A DNA stretch of 7,214 nucleotides from an uncultured beta proteobacterium (GTDB lineage Bacteria > Pseudomonadota > Gammaproteobacteria > Burkholderiales > Rhodocyclaceae), in contig CAIWVX010000356.1 of the NCBI GenBank assembly GCA_903916205.1, forward strand, positions 1-7,214. Direction: 5' to 3'. Position 1 is the stretch's first letter, and each line of letters starts with the position of its first letter. Under the pieces are notes generated by a model, which ran no database searches, had not been told where the DNA came from, and saw only the letters and a list, made by a program, of their open reading frames with translations. A program made the position numbers and the translations under genes. Below, piece by piece: positions 4,866 through 7,214 of this stretch.

Positions 4866-7037
4866 ATGTCTAACGAGAACAGCACTGCATTACCTGATTC
4901 ATCCAATGGTTTGGACGCTTGGAAAAAAGCAGCTTCTAAGTCCGCTCCCGGCGGCAATATTGATGCTCTTAACTGGGTTACATCTGAAGGCATCGTTGTC
5001 AAGCCGCTTTACACCAAACAAGACGTTGCCAATCTGACGCTGACTGACACGCTCCCAGGCTTCGCTCCTTACACACGCGGCCCACAAGCCACCATGTATG
5101 CTGCACGCCCTTGGACCATTCGTCAGTACGCCGGTTTCTCTACCGCGACTGAATCCAATGCGTTCTACCGCAAGGCGCTGGCCGCCGGCGGCCAAGGCGT
5201 TTCGGTGGCATTCGATTTGGCTACGCACCGTGGCTATGACTCTGACAACGCCCGTGTTGTTGGCGACGTCGGCAAAGCAGGTGTAGCCATTGACTCCGTC
5301 GAAGACATGAAGGTTTTATTTAACGGCATTCCGCTCGATAAAGTCTCGGTCTCGATGACCATGAACGGCGCTGTATTACCTGTTCTGGCGGGTTATGTTG
5401 TGGCCGCTGAAGAGCAAGGCGTATCGCAAGACCTGCTGACCGGCACGATTCAGAATGACATTCTGAAAGAGTTTATGGTTCGCAACACCTACATCTACCC
5501 GCCCACGCCGTCGATGAAAATTATTGCTGACATCTTCGGTTACACAGCGCAAAACATGCCAAAGTTCAACTCGATCTCGATTTCTGGTTACCACATGCAA
5601 GAAGCCGGTGCCAATCAAGCGATTGAAATGGCCTTCACGCTCGCGGATGGTGCCGAATACGTTCGTACCGGTGTTGCATCGGGCATGGATATTGACGAAT
5701 TCGCGGGTCGCCTGTCGTTCTTCTGGGCCGTCGGTATGAATTTCTACCTCGAAATCGCTAAGATGCGCGCTGCTCGCATGTTGTGGCATCGAATCATGTC
5801 GAAGCTGGGTGCCAAGAGCCCGAAATCGATGATGCTGCGTACGCACAGCCAAACATCCGGCTGGTCGCTAACTGAGCAGGATCCCTACAATAACGTGATC
5901 CGCACCACCATCGAAGCAATGGCCGCCGTTTTCGGCGGAACCCAATCGTTGCACACCAATGCCCTTGATGAAGCAATTGCTTTGCCGACGGCATTCTCAT
6001 CACGTATTGCACGTAACACCCAGATCATCATCCAAGAAGAAACCAAGATCTGTAACGTAGTTGATCCTTGGGCCGGTTCCTACATGATGGAAAGACTGAC
6101 CCAAGACATGGCTGACAAAGCTTGGGCCATCATCGAAGAAGTTGAAGCAATGGGTGGCATGGTCAAGGCGGTTGAATCGGGCTGGGCCAAGATGAAGATC
6201 GAAACCTGTGCCGCTGAAACACAAGCCCTGATCGACTCTGGCAAGCAAGTTATCGTCGGCGTCAACAAGTACAAGCTGGCTAAAGAAGATCCAATAGAAA
6301 TTCTGGATATTGACAATGTCGCCGTTCGTGAGGAGCAAGTTGCCAGTCTGAAGAAGATTCGCGCAACCCGTAATACCGCCGCTTGCAATGCCGCGCTTGA
6401 AGCACTGACAGCCTGTGCGGCTGGTGGTCCAGGCAACCTGCTGGATCTCGCCATCAAGGCGATGCGTCTGCGCGCTACCGTCGGTGAAGTTTCGGATGCT
6501 CTGGAAAAAATCTTTGGTCGTCATCGTGCCAACAATCAAACCATTTCAGGTGTTTACGGAGCCATCGTGGAAGGTCAAACCAGCTGGGAAGGGATTAAAA
6601 CCGACATCGAGAAATTCGCCGCTGAACAAGGTCGTCGTCCGCGAGTGATGATTGCCAAACTCGGCCAAGACGGTCATGACCGTGGTGCCAAGGTAGTTGC
6701 CACCTCGTTTGCTGACCTCGGATTTGACATCGACGTAGGCCCGCTGTTCCAGACCCCTGAAGAAGCGGCTCGTTTAGCTATCGAAAATGACGTTCATGCC
6801 ATCGGCTGCTCGTCACTGGCCGCTGGTCACAAGACGTTGGTTCCGCAACTGGTTCAAGCCCTTAAGGCTCAAGGCGCTAACGACATCATTGTCTTTGCTG
6901 GCGGCGTTATTCCAGCTCAAGATTACGATGCACTTTTCGCTGGAGGAGCCAAGGCTGTTTTCGGTCCGGGAACGCGTGTTGAAGATGCGGCGACCAAGGT
7001 TCTTGAAGAAATCCGTAAAGCTTACCCAAAAGCTTAA
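4866..7037 (+). CDS. scpA: Methylmalonyl-CoA mutase, adenosylcobalamin-dependent
   Basis: Cytoplasmic enzyme that interconverts (R)-methylmalonyl-CoA and succinyl-CoA by a radical rearrangement, joining propionyl-CoA metabolism to the TCA cycle. At 723 residues it is full length for the one-chain form. The substrate TIM barrel (about 40-550) contains [21 protein letters not shown] around 71-91, SMTMNG at 163-168, [12 protein letters not shown] with Arg206, and [11 protein letters not shown] with Tyr242 and His243. Propionibacterium numbering is one higher, so Tyr88, Arg206 and His243 match its Tyr89, Arg207 and His244. The C-terminal B12 domain (about 590-720) has the base-off motif D602-x-H604-x-x-G607 with Lys598 and His604 as cobalt ligand. 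It also has CSSLAAGH with S649-x-L651, and the glycine pair G679-G680. The [18 protein letters not shown] wording fits methylmalonyl-CoA rather than ethylmalonyl-CoA mutase. Position 74 is Gln where the Propionibacterium enzyme has Tyr75. It has its own promoter candidate and Shine-Dalgarno site, and meaB follows 23 bases later. Confidence 0.97.
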   Translation: MSNENSTALPDSSNGLDAWKKAASKSAPGGNIDALNWVTSEGIVVKPLYTKQDVANLTLTDTLPGFAPYTRGPQATMYAARPWTIRQYAGFSTATESNAFYRKALAAGGQGVSVAFDLATHRGYDSDNARVVGDVGKAGVAIDSVEDMKVLFNGIPLDKVSVSMTMNGAVLPVLAGYVVAAEEQGVSQDLLTGTIQNDILKEFMVRNTYIYPPTPSMKIIADIFGYTAQNMPKFNSISISGYHMQEAGANQAIEMAFTLADGAEYVRTGVASGMDIDEFAGRLSFFWAVGMNFYLEIAKMRAARMLWHRIMSKLGAKSPKSMMLRTHSQTSGWSLTEQDPYNNVIRTTIEAMAAVFGGTQSLHTNALDEAIALPTAFSSRIARNTQIIIQEETKICNVVDPWAGSYMMERLTQDMADKAWAIIEEVEAMGGMVKAVESGWAKMKIETCAAETQALIDSGKQVIVGVNKYKLAKEDPIEILDIDNVAVREEQVASLKKIRATRNTAACNAALEALTACAAGGPGNLLDLAIKAMRLRATVGEVSDALEKIFGRHRANNQTISGVYGAIVEGQTSWEGIKTDIEKFAAEQGRRPRVMIAKLGQDGHDRGAKVVATSFADLGFDIDVGPLFQTPEEAARLAIENDVHAIGCSSLAAGHKTLVPQLVQALKAQGANDIIVFAGGVIPAQDYDALFAGGAKAVFGPGTRVEDAATKVLEEIRKAYPKA

Positions 7038-7044
7038 GTAACTA

Positions 7045-7051
7045 AAGGAAG
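7045..7051 (+). promoter_or_regulatory. Ribosome binding site of meaB
   Basis: AAGGAAG ends 9 bases before the ATG at 7061. It is strong and well placed, and supports the start of the truncated gene. Confidence 0.65.
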
Positions 7052-7060
7052 TTGAACCGA

Positions 7061-7214
7061 ATGGATGCAAAACTTTCTACCGGCGAGGGACTCTCTGTCG
7101 TCGATCAGCAACTGGTCGACGGCGTGCTCTCTGGGCAACGACGTGCTCTTGCAAAAACAATCACGTTAATTGAGTCCACGCTGGCGGAGCATCAAGATCG
7201 CGCTCAGAAAGTTA
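7061..7214 (+). CDS. meaB: Methylmalonyl-CoA mutase-associated GTPase MeaB, 5' part only
   Basis: Fifty-one complete codons are present before the window ends, with no stop. The translation runs from MDAKLSTGEGLSVVDQQLVD through GVLSGQRRALAKTITLIEST to EHQDRAQKV. The segment GVLSGQRRALAKTITLIEST is the helical N-terminal signature of the MeaB/ArgK family. These P-loop GTPases bind methylmalonyl-CoA mutase, protect it from oxidative inactivation and gate delivery of adenosylcobalamin. The GTP-binding motifs would lie downstream and are not visible. The position 23 bases after the mutase stop supports the call and a shared transcript. ArgK, an older name for the same family, is the only realistic alternative label. 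Confidence 0.88.
   Translation, partial: MDAKLSTGEGLSVVDQQLVDGVLSGQRRALAKTITLIESTLAEHQDRAQKV

Noticed and set aside
5376..5852. Long antisense open frame (158 residues) inside scpA
   Set aside because: It lies wholly opposite a strongly conserved gene, has no recognisable domain, and is explained by the codon bias of scpA.
6000..6539. Antisense open frame of 179 residues inside scpA
   Set aside because: Shadow of the mutase reading frame. Its composition is unconvincing, with no ribosome binding site or family motif recognised.

Overview
The window reads as chromosomal DNA from a betaproteobacterium, most likely of the Rhodocyclales type. The basis is protein resemblance and gene order. It carries a DUF2782-like exported protein, two BPSS1780-type membrane proteins, the conserved run nadD-rsfS-rlmH-maf, and a one-chain methylmalonyl-CoA mutase followed by its GTPase chaperone MeaB. 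Base composition is moderate, and all recognised genes lie on the + strand. No phage genes, transposase, CRISPR array, tRNA or rRNA were seen.

Layout. Positions 1-207 hold no recognisable gene but contain a short purine-rich tract with 9-base periodicity. A small secreted or periplasmic DUF2782 protein follows (208-540). Next come two tandem paralogous multi-pass membrane proteins (623-1357 and 1367-2143); the second overlaps the start of nadD by 8 bases. nadD (NAD synthesis), rsfS (ribosome silencing), rlmH (23S rRNA methylation) and maf (nucleotide pyrophosphatase) then run to 4349 with short gaps. The membrane pair and these four housekeeping genes are probably co-transcribed.

A 516-base non-coding stretch (4350-4865) separates this block from the propionate/methylmalonyl block. 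It contains a 168-bp element (4496-4663) that is an imperfect palindrome over its whole length. It has perfect 12-bp terminal inverted repeats and a central 8-bp hairpin, and its centre coincides with the midpoint of its ends. Downstream of it lie a plausible sigma70-type promoter (4717-4746) and a good ribosome binding site for the B12-dependent methylmalonyl-CoA mutase (4866-7037). The first 51 codons of meaB (from 7061) run off the end of the window.

Functionally, the left part is housekeeping (NAD synthesis, ribosome maturation and silencing, nucleotide sanitation). The right part interconverts methylmalonyl-CoA and succinyl-CoA, linking propionyl-CoA metabolism to the TCA cycle, with MeaB protecting and reloading the mutase cofactor. 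I see no clearly new multi-gene system. The item most worth a second look is the palindromic element between the two blocks.
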